Shown here one piece after another: positions 46,201 to 56,830 of a stretch of 64,000 nucleotides of DNA. The stretch lies in NCBI GenBank assembly GCA_033065855.1, contig JAVXUO010000943.1, forward strand, positions 70,001-134,000. Direction: 5' to 3'. Position 1 is the first letter of the stretch; every line of letters begins with the position of its first letter. Position numbers and translations under genes: made by a program. This DNA is from Escallonia rubra (lineage: Eukaryota > Streptophyta > Magnoliopsida > Escalloniales > Escalloniaceae). The notes under the pieces were generated by a model. The model had not been told where the DNA came from. It saw only the letters and a program-made list of their open reading frames with translations, and searched no databases.

Positions 46201-46385
46201 GCTGCTGAAATAAATCATCTACGAGTAGTCATCATCACAAATATTTTAGTACGGCCATATAATGGTATGCAAGCAACTACTTCCTTTAAATTTTGCCAAT
46301 TGTAAAAATCAGATTCATGGTCATTGATGCATAGATGAAATTAGCCAATTCCAAGTTGCTGGAATCACTTATTGTAGTTAACTAT

Positions 46386-47325
46386 AGGCTTGAGCTCTTG
46401 ACAATGCAACATATAGTTGTCCATGTGAGAAAACAGGTTCTGGTAGATATTTGCCAACTTTTTGCAATGTTTGTCCTTGAGCTTTGTTGATAGTCATTCC
46501 AAAGCTTAAACGAAGGGGGAACTATTTTCTTTCGAATTGGAAAGGATATTTTTCTGAGGTTGGCGGTTGCAAAGGAATGCGAGGAATGAAGACGCAGTTG
46601 CCTTTGTACTGGCCAAATTCCATTTCTGCTACAATTATATTTGATTCAAAGCCTTTGCGTAGTAGCCGTGTTCCATTGCATAGACCAGAAGACGGATCTA
46701 GGTTTCTCAGCAACATTGATGATGGGGCATGACATGCATTTGGTGACAAAGTATGCAAGAATTCTGGTTGGTAGTTTTGATATGTGTCATCAATGGCTTT
46801 ATCAAAGCTGGTGTAGGTGTATGTTTCATCAGGGAATTTTTCAATCAGATTCGCATTAATTTCATCAACATAATCATTTTTTGGGGTTAGGATTGCTCTG
46901 CTTGTGAAGTATGATGAATCTGATATATGTTGTTCCATACATGGGTAGATGAATTCTGTCAAATCTGAAATGGATTTAGAATCATCTGTGTATGGAATGA
47001 CCATACCTTTGGGAATTCCAATAGTGTCTTCATTTGTACACTTTTCTGTGCCATTACCGATGTGGAGAAGGAATTTTGAGAACTCGGGATCATGGATGCT
47101 CTCATATTCTCATTCAAATACAACTTTTGTATGGAATCCCAAAGATCTGACATGGCGAGGCTGTTCGAAATTGCTTCTTGTCGTGATGCGCGGGAGGTAA
47201 CTGGGAGTACTTGGCGAAAATCTCCACCGAATACAACAACTTTTCCTCCAAAAGGGTATCGTTTGAGCAAATATCACGTAACATGCATCTACAATAAGTG
47301 ATTTCAGCAGCTGGTTGTTTCATTT
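46386..47325 (-). pseudogene. PIF1-type helicase, C-terminal part (Helitron RepHel)
   Basis: The minus strand encodes PFGGKVVVFGGDFRQVLPV, the helicase motif with GGDFRQ typical of PIF1/Helitron proteins, then LWDSIQKLYLNENMRAS. A frameshift follows (to HDPEFSKFLLHIGNG), then [49 protein letters not shown] and [14 protein letters not shown]. It stops where a copy of the GGAATCACTTATTGTAGTTA repeat begins (46361). The Walker A part and the Rep (HUH) domain are missing, so this is a 3' fragment. In intact elements this enzyme drives rolling-circle movement. Confidence 0.8.
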
Positions 47326-48479
47326 GCTGCTAAAACACAAATTTCTTGTTGCTAACATCTTGCTTTTCAACCTGAATCTAAAACATAAGTTTTCAAAATG
47401 ATAGGCAACCATCCACTAAATTAAAATTAGGCCGTTTAAAACTGGCTTTTCTTACAGTTTTGTGAAACCTTGGGATAAAAATTGATATATTTAACGATTG
47501 ACTGTACTCATTGTTTTTAGCTATTGGTTCTTGTGCATTAAGATTGCCAAAAAACAATATTCTACTTCACCAGTACAATGATATTGCAGACACTTGTTAA
47601 TAAAACAGAAGAGCCCTTTCTACTTCCCAAACAAGAATTTGAAGTGTTGCCAATCATGTCAACAACAATGGTATTATGGAAAATTTCATTTTCTGTTAGT
47701 AATCATGAAAGAAGTTAACTAGGAGGGGACAACTGTTTGCATAGTATCAACACATTTTTGCGTGATCAAAAGAATGAAATGGCTACCTTACCACTGATTT
47801 CACATAGCAGTTCCCAATTTCCTTTTGAAGCGAGACTGAATTTTCCTTGAATTTGTCCATTTTTCAAGGTCTCAAAAACACAAATAAACTCAGAGAAGAC
47901 TCTGAAATCATTTCAATATATTGAAGACAGTTGGACTACCATATTAATTTGCAACTTCCTTGCATTAGGCAAATTATTTGTTTTGATCTCTGTCTTTGTA
48001 AAGACCTATTCATTCTAACAATACAACTACAAAACAACAACTACTTGGATACTCAACCAAAGGCTTGTATGACACATGTAATTTCCTTCTTAGTTGCAGA
48101 GTTGATTGAAACTGATTGTGAACCAAATAGCATTGCTAAATGGAGATAGGTCACTGTCCAAACTTATTAAACAACGTCTTAATCTCCTTAAAAATCAGCC
48201 AACTTTGTTACATTTTGTATAATCTTTTGTCATTCATGTAGTAGATATCACTTAGCAAAAAAAAAACACAATCACAGTGACGTTTCACCTTGTGCACTTA
48301 AAATGGAAAAGGAAAAACACCTTAATTAGATAATCTCAGAAAGAATAACATCGTAATGTTCATGAATTTGTCCTTACCTTGTAATTAAATTAAACAAGAA
48401 TTCTAAAGTGATTTCTACTCTATACAGCTTTCATCTTTGATGTTCAGTAAAATACAATATCACGTATAACAATAAGAAC
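47326..48479. other. A/T-rich, no gene recognised
   Basis: No helicase or RPA text continues here. Short frames only. No terminal repeats seen. Confidence 0.4.
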
Positions 48480-48580
48480 AAACTTTTGCTCCTACCGGGG
48501 TTGTAGGAATCTTCCTCCAACCCTATTCCTACAACCCCGTGTATAGTGACAATCAATAGTCGCTAAATATTTCTAGGTGG
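48480..48580. repeat. Dispersed repeat X, copy 1
   Basis: Its reverse complement matches 56725-56830 (shared GACTATTRATTGTCACTATACAC, then GGTAGGAG and AAATTTGTT-type ends). It is cut on the right by the MITE at 48581. Confidence 0.65.
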
Positions 48581-49122
48581 TGTTAGACTAATGCCACGTC
48601 ACCCGTATAGGTGGTGTTAGACTACCATTAATATTTTGCCAACTCAGCAAAGTGATCACGCGGGGACTACAATAACAAATATTAATTTTAGGTAACTATG
48701 GTTAGTGAAAAATTGAAATTCAAATTTTCACCAAAAATTCCCGCTCATCGATTTCCCGTTGTCAATATATTTTCATTTCTCATTCTCTTTCTTCACCTTC
48801 ATCTTCAGAATTTGTGGACATTCAAATTTTAAAAATAATGAAGCTAATTGTAATGGTGAAAATGGAAGAGAAAAGAGAAGGAAGATGAAGATGAAGGTGA
48901 AGAAAATGAATGAGTAATGGAAATATATTGATGGCAGAAAATCGGTGAGCGGGATTTTAAAAATTTTGGTGAAAATTTGAATTTCAATGTTTTACTAACT
49001 ATGGTTATCTAAAGTTAATATTTGCTATTCTTGTCCCCACGTGATCATTTTGCTGAGTTGGCAAGATGTTAATGGTAGTCTAACACCACCTATGCGGTGA
49101 CTTGGCGTTAGACAACTACCAA
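48581..49122. mobile_element. MITE with long inverted arms, ~540 bp
   Basis: The left arm GGTGGTGTTAGACTAATGCC ... GTGATCACGCGGGGACTACA pairs with the right arm ...TGTCCCCACGTGATCA ... GTTAGACAACTACC over about 250 bp. Flanks AAATATTTC and AAATATTTTC resemble an imperfect 9-bp Mutator-type duplication. No coding sequence. Confidence 0.7.
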
Positions 49123-50954
49123 ATATTTTCTCTTTCAATACATAAACATGTACACCATATGTACTTCATTTCTTATCTCTTCTCACATGTTTTTTTTTCG
49201 CAGATCCACAAAATGTAAAGTATGGAAAAATCTTACATAGAAGATCAAACATATAAGTGTGGATGTTATGTCCACCTACATGTTTTGGAATTTTGGAGGT
49301 TATGTTGTTTCTTCCATTTTGTCAATCCCAGCATGGATGTGTGAACTTTGATTGATTAATCACGGATGCTGGAATTTGTTGTTTCTTCTACTATCACTAC
49401 AAGAAAAATAACCATTAGCGATGAAATTTTTCCGTCGCTAAATATGAAAATTCCGTCGGTAAAGCCTTTAGCGACGGAAATTCCGTCGCTAAAGTTCTGT
49501 CGCCTAAACCCTTGTCACTAAAGGTTTTATCGACGGAATTAGTGTTCCATCAGTGATGCCTTTGTCATTAGCAACGGAAATGGTCATCCTTTAGCGACGG
49601 AATTTCCGTCTCTAAAAATATTTTCCAATTTTTAAAAAATTAAGTTTTTAAAAAATAAATAAAGAAATATAAATATATTTTTATGCATTTTTTAAAAAAT
49701 TACCATTAGCGACGGAAATTTCGTCGCTAAATTTTGTGAAGGACAAATTGTTCGTCGCTAATTCCCTCGCAAAAACCATAATTAGGAGTTAAATAATTTT
49801 TTCCGTCGCTAATTTCGTCGCAAAAACCATATTTTGGAGCTGAATATATTTTGAATACTACTAAAAGTTAGCTGAATCATATTTAGGAGCTAAAATTTGA
49901 ATACCACTAAAAGTTAACAATTGAGTTAATGCATCTAAATCAACCACTTGCTTGGTTACCAAAATGAACAAATATTCCAACAAATGTAACGTCAAATCTT
50001 GTCACATAAGGCATCATCCACCAAGCTCGTCGAATGTATCATCATTGCCATCCTCAGTAGTATCAGTCACGGTAACTTCGACCTGTAACAAAGCAATTAA
50101 AGGCATGTTAAATGATGTATCAATGTACTTGCATAACTAGGTGTAACCATGAATCCAACCTAAAATATGTAAGTCAAACAATGATGGAACTACATCAAAT
50201 ATTTGACAATATCCGACATCCAACATGGTAGCTACAACAGAGTGAGCTACTCGCTAAACCAAATTATCCATCAGAAGCTACTTCTAGTTGGGACCATCTA
50301 GATTAATTCACAATGGCAAGTTCTACACAAAATGGTTAAGCATGCTTGAAAGCTAACAACATTTTTTTGCATGAGTACCTAAACTGCAAATAGGAAATAA
50401 CCCAGCAAGATAGATGAAAAATCAGTTGTGTGGAAGTCCTATGCTACAAATCAAAACCAAAAAGGGCTGACTATCACTATTGCAGCCCCCCGCCAAACAC
50501 ACATCACCTTCACTGCTACAGCAGTCCCATGCACACCCACACCACCCCCTGCCTTGCACTCACATCCACACCACGCACACACACACACAACAGGTTGGCA
50601 CACACACACACACACACACCCCGCACACCCCCTCCCCCTAGCAGTCACCATGGCTGCTCCCTCCTCCCTTCATCCCCATGCACACACAACTTTACATAGT
50701 TGTGCACAGACCACCCCTCCACCCCCACCCCAACCCCCAAAACCCTCTTCAAGAACACCCCAAAAAGAAACTGTCAAGCATCCAAGCACATATATAATTC
50801 AACAGGGTGATGAACAACTAAATGCCCATTACTGGGGAAGTCAAATTTGACCAGAAACAAGTTAATTTGGTAATCTTCTATAGTCAGTTCCATGAAAAGA
50901 GGCACCCAATTCACAGAAGCTGGTACAAGCACTATTGATGCAAAGTACCTAGCT

Positions 50955-51332
50955 TTAGTGCTCATAGCACCATTGATGCAAGTAGCTGGTACAAAGTTGG
51001 TAGAAAATCCAAATATGTTTTTCATGCTTGAAAATATGAACTACCTGTATGCATGAGTTTATGTGAACCTCTAAAACTTTTAGATGCAAAGCTACTATGC
51101 ATGAGTTTATGTGAACCTCTAAAAATTTTAGATGCAAAGCTACTATGCATGAGTTTATGTGAACCTCTAAAACTTTAAGAGCATAGAAAATATGAATTAC
51201 CTGTAGGAGTTCTTTCTCTTTCATCCGTTTTTCCACCTCAATCTCTACCATCTTAGCAATTTCAGTCTCTTTCATCTTCTGCACCTCAAGCTCCACAATC
51301 TTCGCAATTTCAGTCTCTTTCATCTTCAACAT
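50955..51332 (-). pseudogene. Coiled-coil fragment inside the CACTA element
   Basis: The start encodes heptad-like MKETEIAKIVELEVQKMKE repeated once, then EVEKRMKEKELLQ. Similar charged coiled coils occur at the end of plant CACTA accessory (TNP1-like) proteins; that link is inference. The second half of the frame reads through the 48-bp tandem repeat and is not protein-like. An intron border (CTACAG/GTAATTC-type) may separate them. Confidence 0.45.
51049..51178. repeat. 48-bp tandem repeat, 2.7 units
   Basis: Unit ATGCATGAGTTTATGTGAAC + CTCTAAAACTTTTAGATGCA + AAGCTACT. A single further piece (ATGAGTTTATGTGAACCT) lies at about 51332-51349. Confidence 0.85.
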
Positions 51333-52970
51333 GAGTTTATGTGAACCTCAAAAACTTTTTTTTGGATTCTAAACAACTAAAAATAAGGTTTAGCTACGTT
51401 TTAAGTTTATCAATTTTTGGATGAGGCACCAAAATTTCAAAACCATACTGACAAATGTATGTAAATATGAGGATAATCGGGATGCCTGTTATCATCTAAG
51501 TGCAAAGGTCAAGAGGATAAAACGTGAGCTCAAAAAAACAGCATAAAGAGCATTACAGTAATATCTCTATAAGAGCTGCTGCAAATTTGAGGATGCTCCA
51601 ACCAATTGAAGTTCAAGTACTGAAATAATCATAATCATGAAGTTGTCCATCAGGAAAAGATAGTTCAAAGACAGTATTATGCATTTGTGCACAATGGAGA
51701 AGCCTTTTGTCATCAAAATGCCCGAGTTAAGGATATAAATATGGGAGACTACAATAAAATTTGGTCATCATCAACGAGGAAGGTACCCAGATCTCAGATG
51801 CTAAGGAAGTTCACCAAGTGGCAATTAAACATTTTGTCAAATTTCTTAGAAAACCTGCATAGAAATAGTCTACCACTAAGACCAGGCATGTAGAGGTTCT
51901 TAAACGACTTGTTGCTAAGCAAGACAAATTTGAGCTTGGTTCCCCTAATACTTACCAGGAAATAAAAGAAGCCGTGTTTTCTCTCCAGAATAGCTAGATG
52001 GATGAACAAAATCTGAATTCTCATGAAACAAACACGAAACGCAAACACACATATGCACATAATAAATTAACTACTACATTGCAATTACGTTTTATGACAT
52101 CAGTGTTCTAATTAAATATAATTGCAGAGAGATGAATTAAAACTAGAGAAAGAGTTGAGATGTGAAAGTGAGAGTGAGAGGAAGAGGAAAAATTACCTGG
52201 CAAGGAGATAGATTCAGATGAAGATCAGAAGATTGAAGACCCAAACGATTGAACGAAGAACCCTAATTTGATTATACCAAAAATCAAATTCCTAACAGTT
52301 AGTGCGAAGAAGACAGTTAAGCCTTACATAAATTGCATCAGTGAGCAAGAGGGCTTTGTACAAACCTTCAGAGTGGGGCGCGACGGGTTGCCTCCATAAC
52401 GGCGACAGGGGTGGGAGGGATGGTGGCGCGACGGGCGTGAAGGTTGCCGCCACAACTTCTCTTCTTTTGCCGAAACACAGATTATGTTTTTTCTTGGTTT
52501 TTCATGTGTATTATGTATATTCTTCTATTTTTCAATAATTAGTAAAAGCATTTTTTTTGTTATTAAAAATAAATATAACAAATTTAGCGATGGAAATACT
52601 TCCGTCGATAAAATCCGTCACTGAATTCCGTCGCTAAATTATTTGTGACGGAAAATTCCGTCGCCCATTTTTGCTTCCCGCGCATTTTTCCCTCTAATAT
52701 TTTTAGAGTCAACATAGTGATGGAATCTATTCCATCGCCCAATTCCGTCGAAATTGGTGTCTTTTAGCGATGAAATTCATTCCATCACTAAATTTCGTCG
52801 CTAATAAGCGTTTTTCTTGTAGTGTATTACTACTCGATTTCATACAAGCCCTTTCAATAACTTCATACTAACATATGCCTCAATCTATTTTGTTTGAGGG
52901 TTAGTGGTTCAACCGAATTTATATAATTTGCAATGCCAGTAATGTGCATTAAACTTAGAAAGTCTGACAA

Positions 52971-53018
52971 ACTACCTAGGAAGACTGCCACGCGCGTAGC
53001 ACGTGGACGTCTAACTAA
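52971..53018 (+). mobile_element. Helitron 3' terminus (plus strand), same family as 9990
   Basis: Reads CTAGGAAGACTGCCACGCGC, GTAGCACGTGG, ACGTCTAACTAA, then T. The stem has one mismatch against the perfect stem at 9960-9978. The terminal CTAA fits CTRR. The 5' end was not found in the window. Confidence 0.75.
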
Positions 53019-53039
53019 TATATATAAGAGGACTATGTC

Positions 53040-53360
53040 GAGTTTTTGCCCTAAATAATCATTTTTTATTACTTAATTACTCATCTACCCCATTTTCAAC
53101 CTTATTTACCTATCTAACCCATTTTTGGAAATCTCACTTTCAAACAGAGATTTCAAGCTAAGAAAACGTGATTCCAAACCACGTTTTCAATATATTTAGT
53201 AACGTTTGCTTGAAAACGTGGTTTGGAACTACATTTTCTTAACTTGAAATCTCTGTTTGAAAGTGAGATTTTAAAAAATAAATTAAATAGGTAAATAAGG
53301 TTAAAAATGAGATAGATGAATAATTAAATATTAAAAAAAAATATTTAGGACAAAAACTCA
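53040..53360. mobile_element. Mutator-type MITE, 321 bp
   Basis: A perfect 9-bp direct duplication GACTATGTC (53031-53039 and 53361-53369). The entire element is an inverted repeat: GAGTTTTTGCCCTAAATAAT at the left pairs with ATATTTAGGACAAAAACTC at the right, and the arms continue through TTACCTATCTAACCC and GAAATCTCTGTTTGAAAGTG. No coding sequence. Confidence 0.9.
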
Positions 53361-53369
53361 GACTATGTC

Positions 53370-54116
53370 GGCAACTTCATCACACATATGTCGGCAACTT
53401 CATCACAAATCCATATGTTTTCTAAGTCAAAGTCTTCAAGGCGGCTATCTTCTTCCAAGTCTTCAAGGCGGCAAGCGAGTCTTCTGGTGGATAATTCAAA
53501 GCTTCACATTTAATATAAGGACAATATATATAGCTGACCATGAAGAATTTTCCAAGTCAATATTTGCAACTCAAGGAGTTTACAACTCCACTTCAACCAA
53601 TCATATTCATTCTTCATGTAAGGGTTTGAATTTCTAACACATCGCACATATCACAGAAACGTTGAGTCACAGCTTTGCCGTTTTGAGGCCAATTGCTTGA
53701 GCGGATGTTCTCAGAAGTGTCACTTTCTGACATGCCTGCCGGTGTCTGGTTGTTCAGTGCGCAATGGGATTACCATATGTTATTGGGAGATGGCTGCAGA
53801 TCACTTTGCTTCTTGATTCAGATTATATGCAAACTTTTCAACGGTGGAAGAGCTCTTGCTAAACTGCACGTTATACGTTCGACAAGAGGTTCGCGAGACT
53901 TGAATTTCGTTCTTTGCGTGTAAACGTAACAGTGTCGGTAATCATATTTTGCTGAAGAATTGTTGTTGTAATTTTTAGCAAGAGCGACAATACACTTGTA
54001 GCGGCGATTATTTGCATCAGGCAAGGCAAGAAAGAGAGAAGGAGTTTGTTGACCCTTATTATATTGTTTAGAACAAAACATAAACATACTTTTGACGAGA
54101 TTAAGCAAATCTTATG
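53370..54116. other. No gene; short local duplications
   Basis: ATGTCGGCAACTTCATCACA occurs twice at 53364-53405 and CCAAGTCTTCAAGGCGGC about twice at 53427-53474. The rest has no recognised content. Confidence 0.4.
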
Positions 54117-54131
54117 AAGATCAGTACTTTA

Positions 54132-54574
54132 GAATCTCCAGCCCTTTAGACATAATATTTTTTTATTTGGGTGGAATCGGAATCTCCAGCCCTTTAGACA
54201 TAATGGACCCGTATATGTTTACGATATTCGTTTTCTATTTTCATTTTCATGATTTTCATATTCGGTTTGAAAATACGTTCCTGTACTTTTATCATTTTTC
54301 ACCAAAGAAATTTTAACTATTTTTTCTTATATTGAGTTAAGTTTGGGTGAAAAAAGCTGAAAACACCTTGGAGGTGTTTTCAGTTTTTTGTCACTATTTG
54401 AGTAATTTTATTCAAAACGAAAATAGAAAATTGTAAAAGTACGCAAAAAAAGAACATTTTTTATTATCATTGCAAAAAATAAAAAACGAATATCGTAAAC
54501 GCACATGCCCATACTTTTGAGTCTCCGGCCCTTTAGACATAATACTTCTTAATCTCCAGCCCTTTAGACATAAT
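54132..54574. repeat. Four copies of a 24-bp repeat downstream of the P450
   Basis: AATCTCCAGCCCTTTAGACA followed by TAAT lies at 54132-54155, 54181-54204 and 54551-54574, with a variant GTCTCCGGCCC at 54521-54543. The last lies within 10 bp of the P450 stop, so the array occupies the 3' untranslated region or just beyond. Confidence 0.85.
54205..54510. mobile_element. Foldback MITE, ~306 bp, inserted in the P450 3' repeat array
   Basis: Left GGACCCGTATATGTTTACGA and TATTCGTTTTCTATTTTC pair with right GAATATCGTAAACGCACATG + CCC. The centre is a perfect 28-base hairpin, GCTGAAAACACC / GGTGTTTTCAG (about 54349-54376). It separates copies two and three of the 24-bp repeat. Confidence 0.7.
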
Positions 54575-54580
54575 ACTTTT

Positions 54581-56359
54581 TTAACTTTCGTGAGGGAAGA
54601 GCTGAATCGGAAGACCATCTACTGGAACTGGAGATAATTCAATGATGATCTTTTCATTTGGATTCAACCTCTTCCATTTGAACTTTGTGACCAACCTATG
54701 CATGAAGATCAGTACTTCTAGACGGGCATACTCGTTGCCGGGGCACATCCTGGGTCCTCCTCCAAATGGTACAAAACTGTATGGCACTGGTCCAATTCCT
54801 TCAAACCTTGACGGGTCAAACTTCTCCGGATTAGGAAAGTAATTTGGGTCTTTGTGTGTTGAATAAACGCTCCAAAAGGCCTGTGATTGTGATTATGGCA
54901 ACAAGGATCAATCCATACGTGCATTAAATATGAAGCAAAAATCATTGAAGAAGGTTTTATGTAGAAATAGTGAAAACTCACCTTCCATTCCTTTGGTATC
55001 TTAAAGCCCGCATAAGTGAAATCCTTAATAACTTGTCTGAAAGTTCCTGGAGCAACAGGTTGTATCCTCAATACCTCATTTAAAACGCACCGAGAATACT
55101 TCATCTTTTGGACATCTTCCCAATTCAACCTCTCTCTTGGTCCTTTGGAGTTCGAAATCTCCGTTTGTTCTATTTCGAAGGTAAACCAAGTTTAAGGAAA
55201 ATGGAAGCCAGTCAGTTAATTGTCAGGAAACAGCTCTAGTTACAGGAGATGCGGAAACAGAATGGATTATATAACTGTTTTTAGGAGACGTTGCTGTTGG
55301 GTTTAAAATAACTGCAGGTGCATGTCAACGATTTGATTTGTTTTAGATACAGAGTAAAGAAAGAAATAAAGCATGAATTTCACCCTGAGATTGGGATTTA
55401 CCTTTGAAGACTTGAGCATAAACATCAGGATGATCTGCAAGATAGTAAACAACGAAAGTAATAGCAGCGGTTACTGTATCATGGCTGGCGAAAAGTATGC
55501 CCAAGATCAGTTCAGCAGCCTCGATCTCCGTCAAGAATTTTCCATCCTCATCAGCTGAAAGCAGTAAGTGGGAAGCAAGATCAGGAGTTCCCATACCCGG
55601 TTTCTCATTCAATTGCCTCCTTCTCTCCTTGAGGATAGGCGACAGCTCGTACCTGATGTGATCGGCGGCCTTAATTGCACGGCGGAAAGTCGTGCCAGGC
55701 AAGTTCATTGGCACGGCAAAGAGCCCGGCGGCGACGAGGCCAAAATTGGTTGCGAAACTCGCCACCTGATTGGGATCCTCCACGCTCATAAAGAGCCGGC
55801 ACGCCGTCTCGAATGTGAACTTCTTCGCTAGGGTGTAAGCCTTAACTTGCTTATTAGATGCACCACTCCAGTCTCTCTCCAAGTGTTGCATGGCCATGCG
55901 ATCCATGATTGGCACGTACTTTTGAAGTGCTTCCGGCTTGAGGAACTCCGGGAGGATACTTCTCAGCATTTTACTCTGTAAGATAGCGCCGGTTTCTTTG
56001 TGTTTTGCGTTGATGATCTTGAGGAATGTGGATGGCAACCAGGAGACCACAAGCTTGTTCTCGTTGGAGAACAAAAACTTGTTACCCGCTGCTCCACAGA
56101 ATACGGCTACGGTTTCTCCGGCCATGGAGGTTTTGAATACCTCCGGTGAGAATTTTTCCATCCTCTCTCTAACGAACTTATCGGGAGTGCCATTCCTGCC
56201 TGAGGCTACGTATTCAAGCGATTCTCCGATAAATGGCCAACCCGTACTGCCAGGAGGATATCTCTGGTCAGGGGGGGACTTTTTACGGAAGATGAAGAAT
56301 AAAGAGAAAGATGCATAGAGTAGCCCAAAGAGCAGTAGACAAGAGAGAGTGAAATCCAT
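54581..56359 (-). CDS. CYP716A: Cytochrome P450, CYP716 family (probable triterpene oxidase)
   Basis: A complete three-exon gene of 481 codons plus stop. Exon 1 is 56359-55402, exon 2 is 55169-54982, exon 3 is 54880-54581; both introns (232 and 101 bp) have GT..AG borders and the frame is kept. An N-terminal membrane anchor ([20 protein letters not shown]) and proline hinge ([15 protein letters not shown]) place it in the endoplasmic reticulum. Motifs: oxygen-binding helix FASHDT (residues 290-295), K-helix EVLR (351-354), FDPSRF, and heme loop [11 protein letters not shown] with Cys428. Length, the [12 protein letters not shown] start, [11 protein letters not shown] and the two intron sites match CYP716A enzymes. 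Many of these oxidise the pentacyclic triterpenes beta-amyrin, alpha-amyrin or lupeol at C-28. Family placement is firm; substrate and position of oxidation are inference. Repeats flank both ends. Confidence 0.92.
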
Positions 56360-56407
56360 ATGGTCGAGCAGAGCAAAGGATGAAGTTGGGTAGTAGAAGA
56401 TGTGTTT

Positions 56408-56413
56408 CTTATA
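56408..56413 (-). promoter_or_regulatory. Likely TATA box of the P450
   Basis: The minus strand reads CCTATAAGAAACAC about 50 bp before the ATG, with no other TATA-like site closer. It predicts a very short 5' leader. Confidence 0.5.
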
Positions 56414-56489
56414 GGGAATTAAGGTGTGATCGGTTAAGACGGAACTTCAAAAGTCCACATTCAAACGTCCACAGTCAGAAGGAACTTCA

Positions 56490-56690
56490 TTTGTTAAGAA
56501 TGGACTCTGCTGGGTTCTTCGTGCTAACCTCTCTTGGACTTTGCTTCCCAACCACCGGGCGGGGGGGGGGGGGGGGGGGGGGCAGCCAAATTTTTTCCAA
56601 AACAAATGAAAGCAAGCCACAAAGATAAGTTAGTTCAAACTCTCAACTAACAATTTTAGATGATGTCATGAAAATGAATTGGCTATAATC
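56490..56690. repeat. Duplicated segment, copy 3 (P450 promoter)
   Basis: Shares TTTGTTAAGAATGG, GCTAACCTCTCTTGGACTTTGC and CAAGCCACAAAGATAAGTTAG with 9991-10480 and 56838-57240. The central part, including the Helitron terminus, is missing and replaced by about 20 G residues at 56563-56582, where assembly may be unreliable. Confidence 0.75.
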
Positions 56691-56724
56691 AATCGTCTCT
56701 AAATGATAATATTACTAATGAACG

Positions 56725-56830
56725 TGTTAGAAGAAAATGCACTAGAAACATTTAGTGACTATTAATTGTCACTATACACAACCCGGGTAGGAGGAATATT
56801 ACTACAACTCGGGTAGGAGCCAAAATTTGT
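56725..56830. repeat. Dispersed repeat X, copy 2
   Basis: Inverse match to 48480-48580. It sits between two copies of the duplicated P450-upstream segment. Confidence 0.65.

Larger units (their letters stand above)
49395..52824. mobile_element. CACTA (En/Spm) transposon, 3.43 kb, non-autonomous
   Basis: It begins CACTACAAGAAAAA and ends TTTTTCTTGTAGTG, perfect 14-bp terminal inverted repeats, flanked by a 3-bp duplication TAT (49392-49394 and 52825-52827). Both subterminal zones are dense in the transposase-binding-like motif TTTAGCGACGGAA in both orientations (49408-49770 and 52580-52805). There is no transposase. The interior has a minus-strand coiled-coil fragment, a 48-bp tandem repeat and a (CA)n-rich tract (about 50500-50640). 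Its mobility would depend on a full-length relative. Confidence 0.9.

Noticed and set aside
50428..50850. 140-codon His/Thr/Pro-rich frame
   Set aside because: Translation of a CA- and C-rich simple-sequence tract within the CACTA element.
56563..56582. Run of about 20 G as a functional G-quadruplex in the P450 promoter
   Set aside because: Homopolymer length is unreliable in assemblies and it sits at a duplication junction; not enough to claim function.
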